Shown: positions 1 to 8,798, counted from the first letter of the stretch. The stretch is 64,000 bases of DNA from Acinetobacter sp. ANC 4173 (GCF_004331255.1 NZ_SJOF01000004.1:62001-126000); one strand, 5' to 3'. The notes: a model not told the origin generated them from the sequence alone. A program made the numbers and translations.

Positions 1-623
1 TCATAGGCGGTTTCATCTTTATTTCTGCATCATGGTTTATTCAGCTTTATTTCCCAGATAACGCGCGTTTTAAAGACCCCGAAGCGGCTTTACCAGAAAT
101 TGCCTTATATGTCGGCGGCGCCTTATTTCAAGCATTATTTTTGGTTGGACAGATCATGAATACCGTCGCCTCTGGATTAGCTTCTCACGCCAGTGCAGCG
201 CGCTTAATTCATATTATGGGTCGCGATGGTATTTTCCATAAAGGCATCTTCGGTTCAGTCAACCAAAAATTAGGTACACCTTTATATTCTGTTCTTGCCA
301 TCGGCATGGTTTCTTTGACAGCAATGTTTTTAGATTTATCTACCGTACTGAATTTAATCAGTTTTGGTGCCTTAATTGCTTTTACAGCTGTGAATTTCTC
401 TGTATTCATGAAGTTTTATGTGCATGAAAAGCAACGTGCAGGTTTTAAAGCGTTCTTCTTAAATCTTTGTTTACCTGTGTTATCTGTACTATCCCTTGTT
501 GCAATGTGGCTCAATCTAGAATCCAGTGCATTACATTTTGGTCTTGGCTGGCTAACTGTTGGCATCGTGTTGTTTGTGTACAAGAAAATTCGCAAACAAA
601 GCATCGTCCTGAGCAATGCTTAA
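1..623 (+). CDS. APC-family amino acid/polyamine permease, C-terminal part (gene begins before the window)
   Basis: The reading frame is open from base 3 through to the TAA at 621-623, so only the last roughly 206 codons are present. The protein is strongly hydrophobic with several membrane helices. The stretch GQIMNTVASGLASHASAARL followed by MGRDGIFHKGIFG resembles the region around helices 8-9 of APC-superfamily permeases such as PuuP. The next gene, 33 bases downstream on the same strand, encodes a PuuB-like FAD oxidoreductase. That pairing suggests uptake of putrescine or a related amine feeding an oxidative pathway, but the substrate is inferred from context only. The family call is firm and the substrate is not. 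Confidence 0.85.
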   Translation, partial: IGGFIFISASWFIQLYFPDNARFKDPEAALPEIALYVGGALFQALFLVGQIMNTVASGLASHASAARLIHIMGRDGIFHKGIFGSVNQKLGTPLYSVLAIGMVSLTAMFLDLSTVLNLISFGALIAFTAVNFSVFMKFYVHEKQRAGFKAFFLNLCLPVLSVLSLVAMWLNLESSALHFGLGWLTVGIVLFVYKKIRKQSIVLSNA

Positions 624-656
624 GCTTATTCACCAAATTTAAAAAGAGAGTTCCAT

Positions 657-2075
657 ATGTCTATCGAAGTGACTAAACCCATTTTACTCAACGATGTCAC
701 ATTTAAGGCCAGCCAATATCAACAAACTGGTCAAGAATGGAACTGGATTGCAGCTTCACGCGGTCAGTTCGACCACCCTGCCAACTACTATGAAAGTTCA
801 TTGCAAGATTGGCATACTTTTGATGTGCTGAATGCAAATATCGAGTGTGATGTGCTTGTGATTGGAGGTGGACTATTAGGAACCTCGACCGCACTGCATT
901 TGGCAGAACAAGGTCTAGACACCGTGTTGGTTGAAAAAAACCGCATTGGCAGCGCTGCTTCTGGGCGTAATGGTGGACAACTAACGCCGGGCTTGGCGCG
1001 TTGGGAAGCCGAGACCATGGCGGAGCACTTTAGTTTTGAAGATGCAAAAAAGTTATGGCATTTCACGTCCACTGAAGCCATGTCGTTAATTGACGGCATC
1101 AGTGAAAAATATGACTTACATTTGCAACGTAAACGTGGTCATATCACGGCTGCGGTGCATTCAGGACATTTAGATGCTTTGCGTGACGGTATGCAAGCAC
1201 GTGAATATTTAGAAGAAAGAAACACCGCGATGCTTAGCCAAGATGAATTGCGTACGCACATTCATTCTGAAAATTATTTTGGCGGCTTGTTAGATCACCT
1301 CGGGGGTCATATTCATCCCCTAGCCTTGACCCGCGGTTTGGCGTATGGTTTTTGTCAAAATGGTGGCAAAATTTATGAACAAACTGAAGTAAAGTCTATT
1401 CAAGAGCGTGCCGATGGTATTTATGTCACCACGGCAAACGGTGTAATTAAAGCCCGTAAAAGTGTGGTGATGGCGGTACATCATGCGTCGTTTACACTAT
1501 TGGAAGAACGTAAACAAACCACCATTCCTTTTTATACTTATGTGTGTACCACAGCACCGTTAGAACTTGATTTAAAAGCGTTACTCCCAACGGATATGCC
1601 AGTGTATGACACGCAGTTCCAAATTGACTATTATCGTGGCGTATCTCAAAACCGCTTGTTATTTGGGGGGGAAGGTACAGGTTCTTGCTGGGATGCACAG
1701 CAGACTCACGACTATTTATTGGGACGTATTAAGCATGTATTCCCGCAATTAAAGCAGGTTGAGATCGACTTTGTTTGGAGTGGTAAAACTGACTTAACCG
1801 TGAATGGTGCTACTGATAGCCGTAAGTCTGGCAACAAGTTCCCAATTTATGCAGTGCATGGTTGGAGTGGACATGGCGTGGCACAAACTGTACGCATTGG
1901 TAAAGCCATTGCAGATGACTTTTGTGGTCAATCGGATGACTTTGAAATGCTGACCAAAATTCAGCATATGAATATTCCGATGGGTCGTGCGTTAGCACCC
2001 ATTGTAATTCCAATTGCCAAAAGCATGTATGGCCTTGGCGCGATGATTAATCCAGGGAAAATGGTGTCGTTCTAA
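657..2075 (+). CDS. FAD-dependent oxidoreductase, PuuB-like (DAO family)
   Basis: This 472-residue protein belongs to the D-amino-acid oxidase/glycine oxidase fold (DAO). It has an N-terminal extension of about 60 residues, as in gamma-glutamylputrescine oxidase PuuB. A dinucleotide-binding motif GGGLLGTSTALHLAEQG lies near residues 70-86, followed by the ASGRNGGQLTPGL segment typical of PuuB-type enzymes. The C-terminal part carries the FAD-contacting YAVHGWSGHGVAQT region near residue 395. It would oxidise an amine or amino acid to the imine or aldehyde with H2O2 release in the cytoplasm. The upstream permease supports polyamine or amino-acid use. It lacks the other puu genes in this window, so the exact substrate is unproven. 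A terminator follows at once. Confidence 0.85.
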   Translation: MSIEVTKPILLNDVTFKASQYQQTGQEWNWIAASRGQFDHPANYYESSLQDWHTFDVLNANIECDVLVIGGGLLGTSTALHLAEQGLDTVLVEKNRIGSAASGRNGGQLTPGLARWEAETMAEHFSFEDAKKLWHFTSTEAMSLIDGISEKYDLHLQRKRGHITAAVHSGHLDALRDGMQAREYLEERNTAMLSQDELRTHIHSENYFGGLLDHLGGHIHPLALTRGLAYGFCQNGGKIYEQTEVKSIQERADGIYVTTANGVIKARKSVVMAVHHASFTLLEERKQTTIPFYTYVCTTAPLELDLKALLPTDMPVYDTQFQIDYYRGVSQNRLLFGGEGTGSCWDAQQTHDYLLGRIKHVFPQLKQVEIDFVWSGKTDLTVNGATDSRKSGNKFPIYAVHGWSGHGVAQTVRIGKAIADDFCGQSDDFEMLTKIQHMNIPMGRALAPIVIPIAKSMYGLGAMINPGKMVSF

Positions 2076-2095
2076 TTCATTTTAAGATCAGTTCA

Positions 2096-2120
2096 AAGGC
2101 TGCCTATGTGCAGCCTTTTT
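2096..2120 (+). terminator. Rho-independent terminator after the PuuB-like gene
   Basis: An 8-bp stem, AAGGCTGC (2096-2103) with GCAGCCTT (2110-2117), is followed by T residues. It sits 20 bases after the stop codon of the oxidoreductase gene. Confidence 0.8.
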
Positions 2121-2137
2121 GCCCATACCGTTATTAC

Positions 2138-2165
2138 TTTCTAAGCTGCCTACATGGCAGTGAAC
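2138..2165 (-). CRISPR. Solitary type I-F CRISPR repeat (28 nt), no array
   Basis: Read on the minus strand, this 28-base unit begins GTTCACTGCC and ends GCAGCTTAGAAA. It holds the CTGCC/GGCAG 5-bp stem with a 5-base ATGTA loop. Length, ends and stem match the type I-F repeat recognised by Cas6f (Csy4). There is no second copy at the expected 60-base spacing on either side, so it is not an array. It lies 21 bases from the stop of a cas1 fragment on the same strand, in the orientation an array has downstream of a type I-F cas operon. It is best read as the last repeat left by a deletion. Confidence 0.85.
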
Positions 2166-2183
2166 TCACAAAGCTACCACCAT

Positions 2184-2303
2184 TTACGTATAGTAAAGCA
2201 CCCGACCATCTTTTTGCATGACACGAGCCTGTTCAAGGTAATAGACATTTGCGCGTTTTGAATGAAGAATTGCTTTTAAGTTTGATGGATTCAGTTGTTC
2301 CAT
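2184..2303 (-). pseudogene. cas1: cas1 remnant (type I-F), first 39 codons only
   Basis: An ATG at 2303 opens a 39-codon frame ending TAA at 2184. It begins MEQLNPSNLK, continues AILHSKRANVYYLEQARV and ends DGRVLYYT. This closely matches the N-terminus of type I-F Cas1 as I recall it (M-D/E-x-L/I-x-P-S-x-L-K-x-ILHSKRAN-L/V-YYL-x-x-x-RV, then GGRVEYVT). Full Cas1 of this type is about 320 residues and is the metal-dependent integrase of spacer acquisition. Its catalytic residues lie in the missing part, so this fragment cannot work. The frame breaks near codon 39 and a type I-F repeat begins shortly after, in the same orientation. The rest of cas1, cas2-cas3, the csy genes and the array body appear to be deleted. 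Confidence 0.85.
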
Positions 2304-2523
2304 TTTTTATAAAACTATAAATGTAATAATTAAAATGAGTATAAAAAATTATTGGAAAAATATATGAATCTTGAATGTAAAACGACATACTTTGACGTTT
2401 ACTTCACTCTTTAGTTTAAACAAAATTCTTATTTTTCAACTTAAAGCGTTGGTCGTAAGGCTCAGCTTTGTGTATAAAAATTAAACTCAATGGATCAAAA
2501 AATACAGAAAATTGTCTAATTCA

Positions 2524-2637
2524 TTATGATTTAACTGATTTATTTTTTCGAAAATCTAGATAAAATTCGATTAAAGACCAAATCACGACCAATAAAAAAA
2601 AGAAAAACACCAACAGAAAAGCGGAAAAATACATCAT
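2524..2637 (-). CDS. Putative 37-residue single-pass membrane protein
   Basis: This minus-strand frame begins MMYFSAFLLVFFFFLLVVIW and continues with a charged tail ending KNKSVKS. It predicts one transmembrane helix of about 20 residues with a basic C-terminus. A plausible ribosome site (AGGA) lies about 9 bases before the first ATG. No family is recognised. It sits in the gap upstream of the cas1 remnant and on the same strand. Low-complexity T/A-rich DNA can produce such frames by chance, so expression is uncertain. Confidence 0.4.
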   Translation of the reverse strand: MMYFSAFLLVFFFFLLVVIWSLIEFYLDFRKNKSVKS

Positions 2638-2958
2638 ATTGTTCAATCCTAAACTTGCTTTAGTAAAACGACAGATATCCAATGAAGTTCCACTTCATCT
2701 AAGACAAAAGTCTAATATGGTTTAAATGCAATGAATAGTGATTTTTCCAATAAATTAAGACTTTTTTTCAATAAATTGATCAATAAAACCAATAAATATG
2801 GCAGTTTATTGCTATAACCGAAACACCATCACAAAACAAAAAAACCAAATATACACTTGTATTTTATATATGCAATTACATCATTCCAGCTATTGACCTT
2901 ATTTTGAAATAAGCAGACATTAGCAAGCTTGATTAACCCCATAACATTAAGATCCGCT

Positions 2959-3519
2959 ATGTTAAAAAAAATGATTGGCGAATCCGCATTTAAACTTGCG
3001 GGCTGGCAATATCACGTAGAACCCAATACGCTCGAAAACAAACAAGTGATTGTGGGTTTTGAACACACCTCAATGATGGATGCTGTTTTATCTCTCGCTT
3101 TGTTCCAAATTTACGATATTAAAATCCATACCCTCATCAAAAAAGAATTGTTTAAAGGCCCGTTGAAACCATTGCTAGAAGCTATTGGCGGAATTCCAGT
3201 TGACCGTAAATCTAATCAAGATATTGTGGGACAAATGGTCGACCTTTTTGCCTCTCACGAGAAATTTAATTTAGTCATTGCACCTGAGGCAACTCGTGCA
3301 AAAGATGGTGAAGTCCGCAAACCCATCCGTACAGGATTTTGGCATATTGCCAAAGCGGCCAATGTCCCTATTGTTTTGATGTATGCCAACTCACAAACCA
3401 AACAAGGTGGTATTTTTGGCAAAATTTATCCCACTGAACTTCATCACGACCTAGCACTTATGCAAAAGTTGTATAAAGAAAATGTGGGATTGGACATTAT
3501 TATTCCTGAACCCCAATAG
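2959..3519 (+). CDS. 1-acyl-sn-glycerol-3-phosphate acyltransferase family protein (PlsC-like)
   Basis: The protein carries the acyltransferase catalytic HX4D motif as HTSMMD near residues 38-43. It also has GGIPVDR (motif III type) near residue 79 and an EATRAKDGE block corresponding to the EGTR motif. It should transfer an acyl group to a lysophospholipid-like acceptor at the inner membrane. At 186 residues it is short for PlsC (about 240) and resembles the compact single-domain members of the family. I chose the ATG at 2959. An in-frame TTG at 2929 would add ten residues but has no better ribosome site. It stands alone before yebC. Confidence 0.8.
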   Translation: MLKKMIGESAFKLAGWQYHVEPNTLENKQVIVGFEHTSMMDAVLSLALFQIYDIKIHTLIKKELFKGPLKPLLEAIGGIPVDRKSNQDIVGQMVDLFASHEKFNLVIAPEATRAKDGEVRKPIRTGFWHIAKAANVPIVLMYANSQTKQGGIFGKIYPTELHHDLALMQKLYKENVGLDIIIPEPQ

Positions 3520-3635
3520 CATTGTTCAATTGTTTAAAAACTCAAACTTAAGCCCTTTCTCTAAAAAAAGGGCTTATGGTAGAATCTGCTCAATTTGATT
3601 TGGCATAAGGCCAATCTACAAGGAGCATATTTCGC

Positions 3636-4385
3636 ATGGCGGGTCATTCCAAGTGGGCTAATACTAAGCATCGTAAAGCAAAACAAGATGCGAGCCGCGC
3701 TAAAGTATTCACAAAATTCATTCGTGAAATTGTTACAGCTGCCCGTTTAGGCGGCGGTGATGTTGCATCTAACCCACGTTTACGTGCTGTCGTTGAAAAA
3801 GCATTAGTCGCAAATATGACACGTGATACCATCAACCGTGCTATTCAACGCGGTGTTGGTGGTGAAGAAAATGCTGACTTAAAAGAAGTCACTTATGAAG
3901 GTTATGGCGTAGGCGGTGTTGCTGTTATTGTTGAAACCATGACCGACAACTTAAACCGTACTGTGCCTGATGTTCGCCATTGTTTCTCTAAAACCGATGG
4001 TAACTTAGGGACTGCTGGTTCAGTGGCTTATATGTTTACTAAACGCGGTGAAATTACTTTTGAAGACGTTTCTTTAGAAGACAAAATCATGGACGTGGCT
4101 TTAGAAGCTGGTGCTGAAGATATTGAAGTAGCTGAAGACGAAATTTTAGTCATCACAACACCTGAGACTTTTGGTGAAGTTCAAGATGCGCTAACAGCAG
4201 CAGGTTTAAAATCTGACAATGCTGAAGTCGTGATGAACCCTTCAACTAAAGCATTGATTTCCGATGTAGATCAAGCGAAAAAAATCGTGAAAATGATTGA
4301 TATGTTTGAAGATTTAGATGATGTGCAAAACGTTTATACAAACGTTGAATTTACAGAAGAAGTTTTAGCTCAGCTAGATGAGTAA
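3636..4385 (+). CDS. yebC: YebC/PmpR family regulator (TACO1-like)
   Basis: This 249-residue protein begins [19 protein letters not shown], the diagnostic YebC start, and has the acidic C-terminal domain of the family over its full usual length. YebC proteins bind DNA or the ribosome. Recent work on the family links them to translation of proline-rich stretches, while older work treats them as transcriptional regulators. An AAGGAG ribosome site lies before the ATG, and a strong terminator follows the stop. In many bacteria yebC is next to ruvC, which is not the case here. Confidence 0.95.
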   Translation: MAGHSKWANTKHRKAKQDASRAKVFTKFIREIVTAARLGGGDVASNPRLRAVVEKALVANMTRDTINRAIQRGVGGEENADLKEVTYEGYGVGGVAVIVETMTDNLNRTVPDVRHCFSKTDGNLGTAGSVAYMFTKRGEITFEDVSLEDKIMDVALEAGAEDIEVAEDEILVITTPETFGEVQDALTAAGLKSDNAEVVMNPSTKALISDVDQAKKIVKMIDMFEDLDDVQNVYTNVEFTEEVLAQLDE

Positions 4386-4399
4386 TCTTTCAAAAAATA

Positions 4400-4428
4400 A
4401 AAAAACGCGCTCATAGGCGCGTTTTTTA
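4400..4428 (+). terminator. Terminator after yebC, possibly bidirectional
   Basis: The stem AAACGCGC/GCGCGTTT is flanked by A residues on the left and T residues on the right. It lies between yebC on the plus strand and the convergent Lrp-type gene on the minus strand, so it can serve both. Confidence 0.85.
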
Positions 4429-4491
4429 TTGCTGTATGTAGACGATGACCTTGCTTAGATGAGTAATCGGTCTGACTTTAAAATTTAGTAT

Positions 4492-4962
4492 CTAAACCTT
4501 ATTCAATAAACCCCGACAGTTAAATACATTGTATTCCTTAATGACGAAGCTGGAATGTAAGGCAACCACATGCTCAATCTTACCAATCCGATTCAGGAGA
4601 ATCTGACTGTAATTTTCCATATCGCGTGCAATCACTTCTACAATAAAATCTGCCGACTGCCCTGTGACCAAAAAAGCATTAATGACTTCTGGAATACTTT
4701 CTAATTCTTCTAAAAATTTGGAAAAAGTATCGCTATCATGCTTACTTAAAGAAACTTGCAGTAATACATGTAAGCTAAAGCCGAGTTTTTGATAATTAAT
4801 GTCGCGACGCACATTGGTCATGACATTGGTATCAATTAAATGTTTAATACGGCGATGAACCGAGCTGACAGAAAGATTAATTCGCTCTGACAGTTCATTC
4901 AGGTTCACATCTTCATGGGTTAATATTTCCAGAATTTGTTTGTCAAAGCGGTCTAATTCCAT
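4492..4962 (-). CDS. Lrp/AsnC family transcriptional regulator
   Basis: The first 60 residues form an AsnC-type winged helix-turn-helix (LDRFDKQILEILTHEDVNLN, then SVSSVHRRIKHL). They are followed by a RAM/AsnC effector-binding domain (VLLQVSLSKHD, then VTGQSADFIVEVIARDM). At 156 residues it has the usual family length. I start at the ATG at 4962 because a GGAG ribosome site lies six bases upstream. A TTG four codons earlier is less likely. These regulators respond to amino acids, but the target genes cannot be read from the window. Confidence 0.92.
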   Translation of the reverse strand: MELDRFDKQILEILTHEDVNLNELSERINLSVSSVHRRIKHLIDTNVMTNVRRDINYQKLGFSLHVLLQVSLSKHDSDTFSKFLEELESIPEVINAFLVTGQSADFIVEVIARDMENYSQILLNRIGKIEHVVALHSSFVIKEYNVFNCRGLLNKV

Positions 4963-5218
4963 CACTGGCTCCAAAAATAAAATAATAAGGTATAAATAAA
5001 ACCACGTATGAGTTATTTGAATTATGCAAGATACGTGCTCAGCATCCGAGAACGATTATTTCGTTTATTCCACTAAAAATAAAGTCGCGTATGCTACTTA
5101 TTTTTATCAATCCATAAATTTACAGAAATTCAATGCAATAAATACCCTTGAATATAAATTAAATGTCATTCTTAGGTAATATTTAACGATCTTTTTTACT
5201 TGAGTAGTTCGTAGAAGA

Positions 5219-5989
5219 TTATATGCCGCGCCAGTCTACACGTGCATTGCGTTCGGTGTAATAAATACGCTGTACATATTGTCCCAAAGGTAAATCTAAA
5301 AGTTGATGCTTGAAGATATAAAACTCTTCAGAACTACCCGAAATGTAGTCTTCTTCACGCTCCCAAGGGGTTCCAGCTATTTCTAATAAAGGTGCAAGCA
5401 TGGAACAGACTGAAATATCTGCAAGCCCCAAACGCTCACCCACAAAATAACGCCCATCATTTTCTAATAATTTCTGATTCAATATGGTAATCAGTTGTTC
5501 CATCTGATGCTTAGAATAAGCAACTTTTTCAGTATCAAGCTGATAACTCTTAGACACCAGTGTTTTTAATATGGGTTTAGAAAATTTCTCAAATTGGCGT
5601 AGATAACCTTTTTCACCAATCATAATGTCTAAGGTTTCATCACTTTCCGATAAACTTTGCGCCAAACCCCAACGGCGTACATGTAAGCCAAGCTCAGACG
5701 CCAAAGCATTAATTTCTAATGCAACTTCTCTTAAATGTGGATCTGTACGTAATAATGCATGTTCAGGATAAGTCTGATCTAAATACAATGCAATTTGGGT
5801 TGAATCCGCAACCCAATACTCATTGTCTCGTAAAATTGGCAGTTTATTTTGCCCTGTTTTGAGTTGTGCAAAAGCACGATGTACACCTGGGATTAGATTC
5901 TGCGCAACAAAATCGAGTTGTTTATGATCGAGTAACCAGCGAGCTTTCTCACAATAATGAGATAAAGGAAACTGGTATAAAATTCGCAT
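5219..5989 (-). CDS. Glutathione S-transferase family protein
   Basis: The N-terminal thioredoxin-fold domain begins MRILYQFPLSHYCEKARWLL, with an SHYCEK motif at the position of the GST active site. It continues with NKLPILRD (cis-proline loop) and ADSTQIALYLDQTYP (the E/D-S motif that binds glutathione). The helical C-terminal domain contains YFVGERLGLADISV, matching the N-capping box region. The length of 256 residues is normal for this Acinetobacter-type GST. The start at 5989 is supported by GGAG six bases upstream. The substrate is unknown. Confidence 0.85.
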   Translation of the reverse strand: MRILYQFPLSHYCEKARWLLDHKQLDFVAQNLIPGVHRAFAQLKTGQNKLPILRDNEYWVADSTQIALYLDQTYPEHALLRTDPHLREVALEINALASELGLHVRRWGLAQSLSESDETLDIMIGEKGYLRQFEKFSKPILKTLVSKSYQLDTEKVAYSKHQMEQLITILNQKLLENDGRYFVGERLGLADISVCSMLAPLLEIAGTPWEREEDYISGSSEEFYIFKHQLLDLPLGQYVQRIYYTERNARVDWRGI

Positions 5990-6361
5990 AAACACTCCAA
6001 AAGATGAGACGAACATTGATTTATTCAGAAAACCAACGCTTTCAGTCTGTTACTTTAGTCAGTCAAAGCTAGAAACACAATGTCCTTTTTATCCCAAAAT
6101 AACTACGACTTAACCTTGTACGGTTATACAATTTTCTGTCTTGAATATCTTTAAACAAGATAACCCTCCATTTCTGGAACAGCCCATAAAACCTTATAAT
6201 TAAAATTATTAATTAAAATCAACCACTTAACTTATCTAAATTTATTCAAACTTTACCACTTTAAGTTTTAAACATTATTTTTCATAAGTACATGGAAATC
6301 AGTCAGTTAATTTTCTATAACAGACCGATTAACGTTTTGACATTGTTTCAAAGGTGTCATC
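5990..6361. other. Divergent intergenic region upstream of the sulfur operon
   Basis: This AT-rich region separates the minus-strand GST gene from the plus-strand sulfur-acquisition operon. No coding frame of note is seen. A TATAAC hexamer near 6316 could be a -10 element, and AAGGTG just before 6362 is the ribosome site. I see no convincing sigma-54 (-24/-12) element, which would be expected if an SfnR-like activator drove the operon. Confidence 0.4.
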
Positions 6362-7564
6362 ATGGCTTATATCAATTCTAAAAACATACAGATCATCGAA
6401 AATGATCAGGATGCAATTAATGCCGCTTATCAGGTCGCGGACTTTGCCCTTGAAGGTCGCAATGCTCGCGATCAAAACCGAGTATTACCTTTTGCAGAAA
6501 TTGAACAATTTAGCCAAAAAGGCTTAGGCGGTTTAAGAATTCCCAAACAATATGGCGGTGCTTATGTGTCTAATAAAACACTGGCACGTGTATTCCGTAT
6601 TTTAAATAAAGCCGATTCTAGTGTAGGACAAATCCCACAAAATCAAATTAGCTTGCTTTACCTCATTGATTTGATGGGCACTGAAGCGCAAAAGCAGTTC
6701 ATTTTTCAGCAAATTTTAGAGGGTAAACGCCTTGCCAATGGTGGACCAGAACGCCATACCAAAGACTCTAAAACACTCAACACCATTTTGAGTATTGAAA
6801 ATGGTCACTACTATCTGCAAGGTGAAAAATTCTATTCAACGGGTAGTAGCTTTGCCCACTGGTTAGCCATTAAAGCCATTCATCCTGAAGGTCATGTGGT
6901 GCTGGTGGTTGTAGATCGTGAAGCGCAAGGCGTAGAAGTGATTGATGACTGGGATGGTTTTGGACAACGCACTACATCGAGTGGCTCAGTCCGTCTGAAC
7001 CATGTGGAAATTGATCCTTTCCTGATCTTTGACGAACGCCTCTTAACGGCAGCACCAACCTATCGTGGGGCTTATTCACAACTGTTACAAGTCGCGATTG
7101 ATGTCGGCATTGCTGAGGCTGCCTTTGAAGATACGCTGGCAACCGTCAAAAAAGCGCGTCCAATTGTCGATGCCCAAGTGGAAAAAGCCAGCTTTGAGCA
7201 TTACACCTTACAAGAAGTAGGCAAACTGCAAATTCAACTTGAAGCCGCTATTTTACTGCTCGATGACGCCGCAGAATTTTTAGATGAGCTAGATCAGCTT
7301 GAGCGTGTAACCGATGAGCAAGCTGCACGTGCCTCTATTCTCGTCGCTGAAGCCAAAATTTATGCCAATGATGCGGCACTGAATATTTCTGAAAAACTGC
7401 TCGAACTCGGAGGCAGCCGTTCGAGTTTAAGTCAATTCAATTTAGATCAGCACTGGCGTAATGCACGTGTACATACCTTACATGATCCAGTGCGTTGGAA
7501 ACTGCATGCGCTAGGTGATTATTACCTGAATCATCAATTACCTGCCCGCCATGCATGGATTTAA
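6362..7564 (+). CDS. SfnB-like sulfur-acquisition oxidoreductase (acyl-CoA dehydrogenase fold), copy 1
   Basis: The 400-residue protein has the three-part acyl-CoA dehydrogenase fold. The N-terminal helices include FAEIEQFSQKGLGGLRIPKQYGG. The middle beta domain contains LQGEKFYSTGSSFAHW and DDWDGFGQRTTSSGSVRL. The C-terminal helical bundle ends NARVHTLHDPVRWKLHALG. This arrangement is that of SfnB/DszC-type flavoproteins, which use reduced flavin to oxidise organosulfur compounds rather than acyl-CoA. It is the first gene of a seven-gene operon with a DszA/SnaA-type monooxygenase and a MetNIQ-type transporter. The exact sulfur substrate is not known. Confidence 0.85.
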   Translation: MAYINSKNIQIIENDQDAINAAYQVADFALEGRNARDQNRVLPFAEIEQFSQKGLGGLRIPKQYGGAYVSNKTLARVFRILNKADSSVGQIPQNQISLLYLIDLMGTEAQKQFIFQQILEGKRLANGGPERHTKDSKTLNTILSIENGHYYLQGEKFYSTGSSFAHWLAIKAIHPEGHVVLVVVDREAQGVEVIDDWDGFGQRTTSSGSVRLNHVEIDPFLIFDERLLTAAPTYRGAYSQLLQVAIDVGIAEAAFEDTLATVKKARPIVDAQVEKASFEHYTLQEVGKLQIQLEAAILLLDDAAEFLDELDQLERVTDEQAARASILVAEAKIYANDAALNISEKLLELGGSRSSLSQFNLDQHWRNARVHTLHDPVRWKLHALGDYYLNHQLPARHAWI

Positions 7565-7574
7565 GGAGAATAAC

Positions 7575-8798
7575 ATGACCTCATTTCAAAGCATTTCCCC
7601 TGCACAGGCAGCGCAACTTGCACCCGCACATATTATTCAATCCGATGCCGAAGCCTTAGAAATTGCACATACCTTGGCAGAACAATTCAAGCACAATGCG
7701 ATTCTACGCGATGCTGAGCGCATTTTGCCTTTTGATGAAATTGAAGCTTATAGCCAGTCTGGACTTTGGGCCATTACGGTACCTAAACAATATGGGGGTG
7801 CTGAAGTTTCAAGCTATACCGTGGCGAAGATTATTGCCCTTATGAGTGGTGTGGATGGTTCAATCGGTCAGATCCCGCAAAATCATTTCTACGCCCTAGA
7901 AGTACTGCGGAATACAGGTACTGAACAACAAAAACAAAAACTTTATCAGGAAGTCTTGCAAGGTGCGCGCTTTGGTAATGCGCTTGCAGAATTTAAAACT
8001 AAGAATGCCGCACAAAAACAAACTGCAATTTCTCCGACAGCGAATGGTTTTATCGTCAATGGTGAAAAATTCTATTGCACAGGCAGTTTGTTCGCACATC
8101 GCATTCCAACCTTGGTCAAAGATGCACATAACCGCGAGTTTCTGGCCTTTATCCCACGTAATAGTGAAGGCCTAGAACTAATTGATGATTGGTCGGGATT
8201 TGGACAACGCACCACAGGCAGTGGTACGGTCAAATTCCATCAAGTCTTTGTCGCTGCAGAAGATGTGATTCCTTTCGATCAAGCCTTTCAACAGCCCACC
8301 TTGGTTGGTCCTTTTGCCCAAATTATGCATGCGGCAATTGAAACAGGCATCGCCCGTGCTGCTTTTGAAGAAACCTTGGTCCGTGTGCGTCAAGCCCGTC
8401 CTTGGATTGATTCAGGTGTCGATGCTGCAACCCAAGACCCACTGACCTTATTAGAATTAGGTCGCGTCGTAGCAGATGTTCGCGCTAGCGAAATGTTATT
8501 AAAACAAGCCGCTCGCTCTATCGATGCCGCCAAACCACAACCCAGCGAAGACAACATTACCCAAGCGTCTTTAGATGTTGCCAAAGTACGTGCCCATAGC
8601 AGTGAAACAGCACTCAAAGCATCGTCCAAACTGATTGAACTGGCAGGTAGCCGTGGTAGCCAGCGTGCAGATGGTTTAGACCGTTTTTGGCGTAACGCCC
8701 GTGTACACACCCTGCACGATGCAGCGCGCTGGAAGTATTACTTCATTGCCAATTACACCCTCAACGGCATTCGCCCTCCACGTCGAGGGACCTTGTAA
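7575..8798 (+). CDS. SfnB-like sulfur-acquisition oxidoreductase, copy 2
   Basis: This 407-residue paralogue lies ten bases after copy 1. It shares the motifs LPFDEIEAYSQSGLWAITVP, VNGEKFYCTGSLFAHRIP, DDWSGFGQRTTGSGTV and the end NARVHTLHDAARWKYY. The start ATG at 7575 is preceded by GGAG; an in-frame ATG at 7551 lies inside copy 1 and is less likely. Like copy 1 it should be a flavin-dependent oxidoreductase of sulfur acquisition. The two copies probably act on different substrates or form a hetero-oligomer; both ideas are inference. Its TAA overlaps the ATG of the next gene (TAATG), implying coupled translation. Confidence 0.85.
   Translation: MTSFQSISPAQAAQLAPAHIIQSDAEALEIAHTLAEQFKHNAILRDAERILPFDEIEAYSQSGLWAITVPKQYGGAEVSSYTVAKIIALMSGVDGSIGQIPQNHFYALEVLRNTGTEQQKQKLYQEVLQGARFGNALAEFKTKNAAQKQTAISPTANGFIVNGEKFYCTGSLFAHRIPTLVKDAHNREFLAFIPRNSEGLELIDDWSGFGQRTTGSGTVKFHQVFVAAEDVIPFDQAFQQPTLVGPFAQIMHAAIETGIARAAFEETLVRVRQARPWIDSGVDAATQDPLTLLELGRVVADVRASEMLLKQAARSIDAAKPQPSEDNITQASLDVAKVRAHSSETALKASSKLIELAGSRGSQRADGLDRFWRNARVHTLHDAARWKYYFIANYTLNGIRPPRRGTL

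Noticed and set aside
2096..2120. Sequence GCTGCCTATGTGCAG resembling the core of the CRISPR repeat nearby, which could suggest a second degenerate repeat.
   Set aside because: It lies only 45 bases from the matching part of the true repeat, not 60, and it forms a clean terminator with a T run directly after the upstream gene.
6331..6345. TTGACA hexamer just before the first sfnB-like gene, which could be read as a -35 box.
   Set aside because: It is only about 20 bases from the start codon, leaving no room for a -10 element and ribosome site.
8390..8710. A 106-codon antisense frame inside the second sfnB-like gene.
   Set aside because: It is fully contained in a strongly supported gene and its composition is that of a codon shadow.
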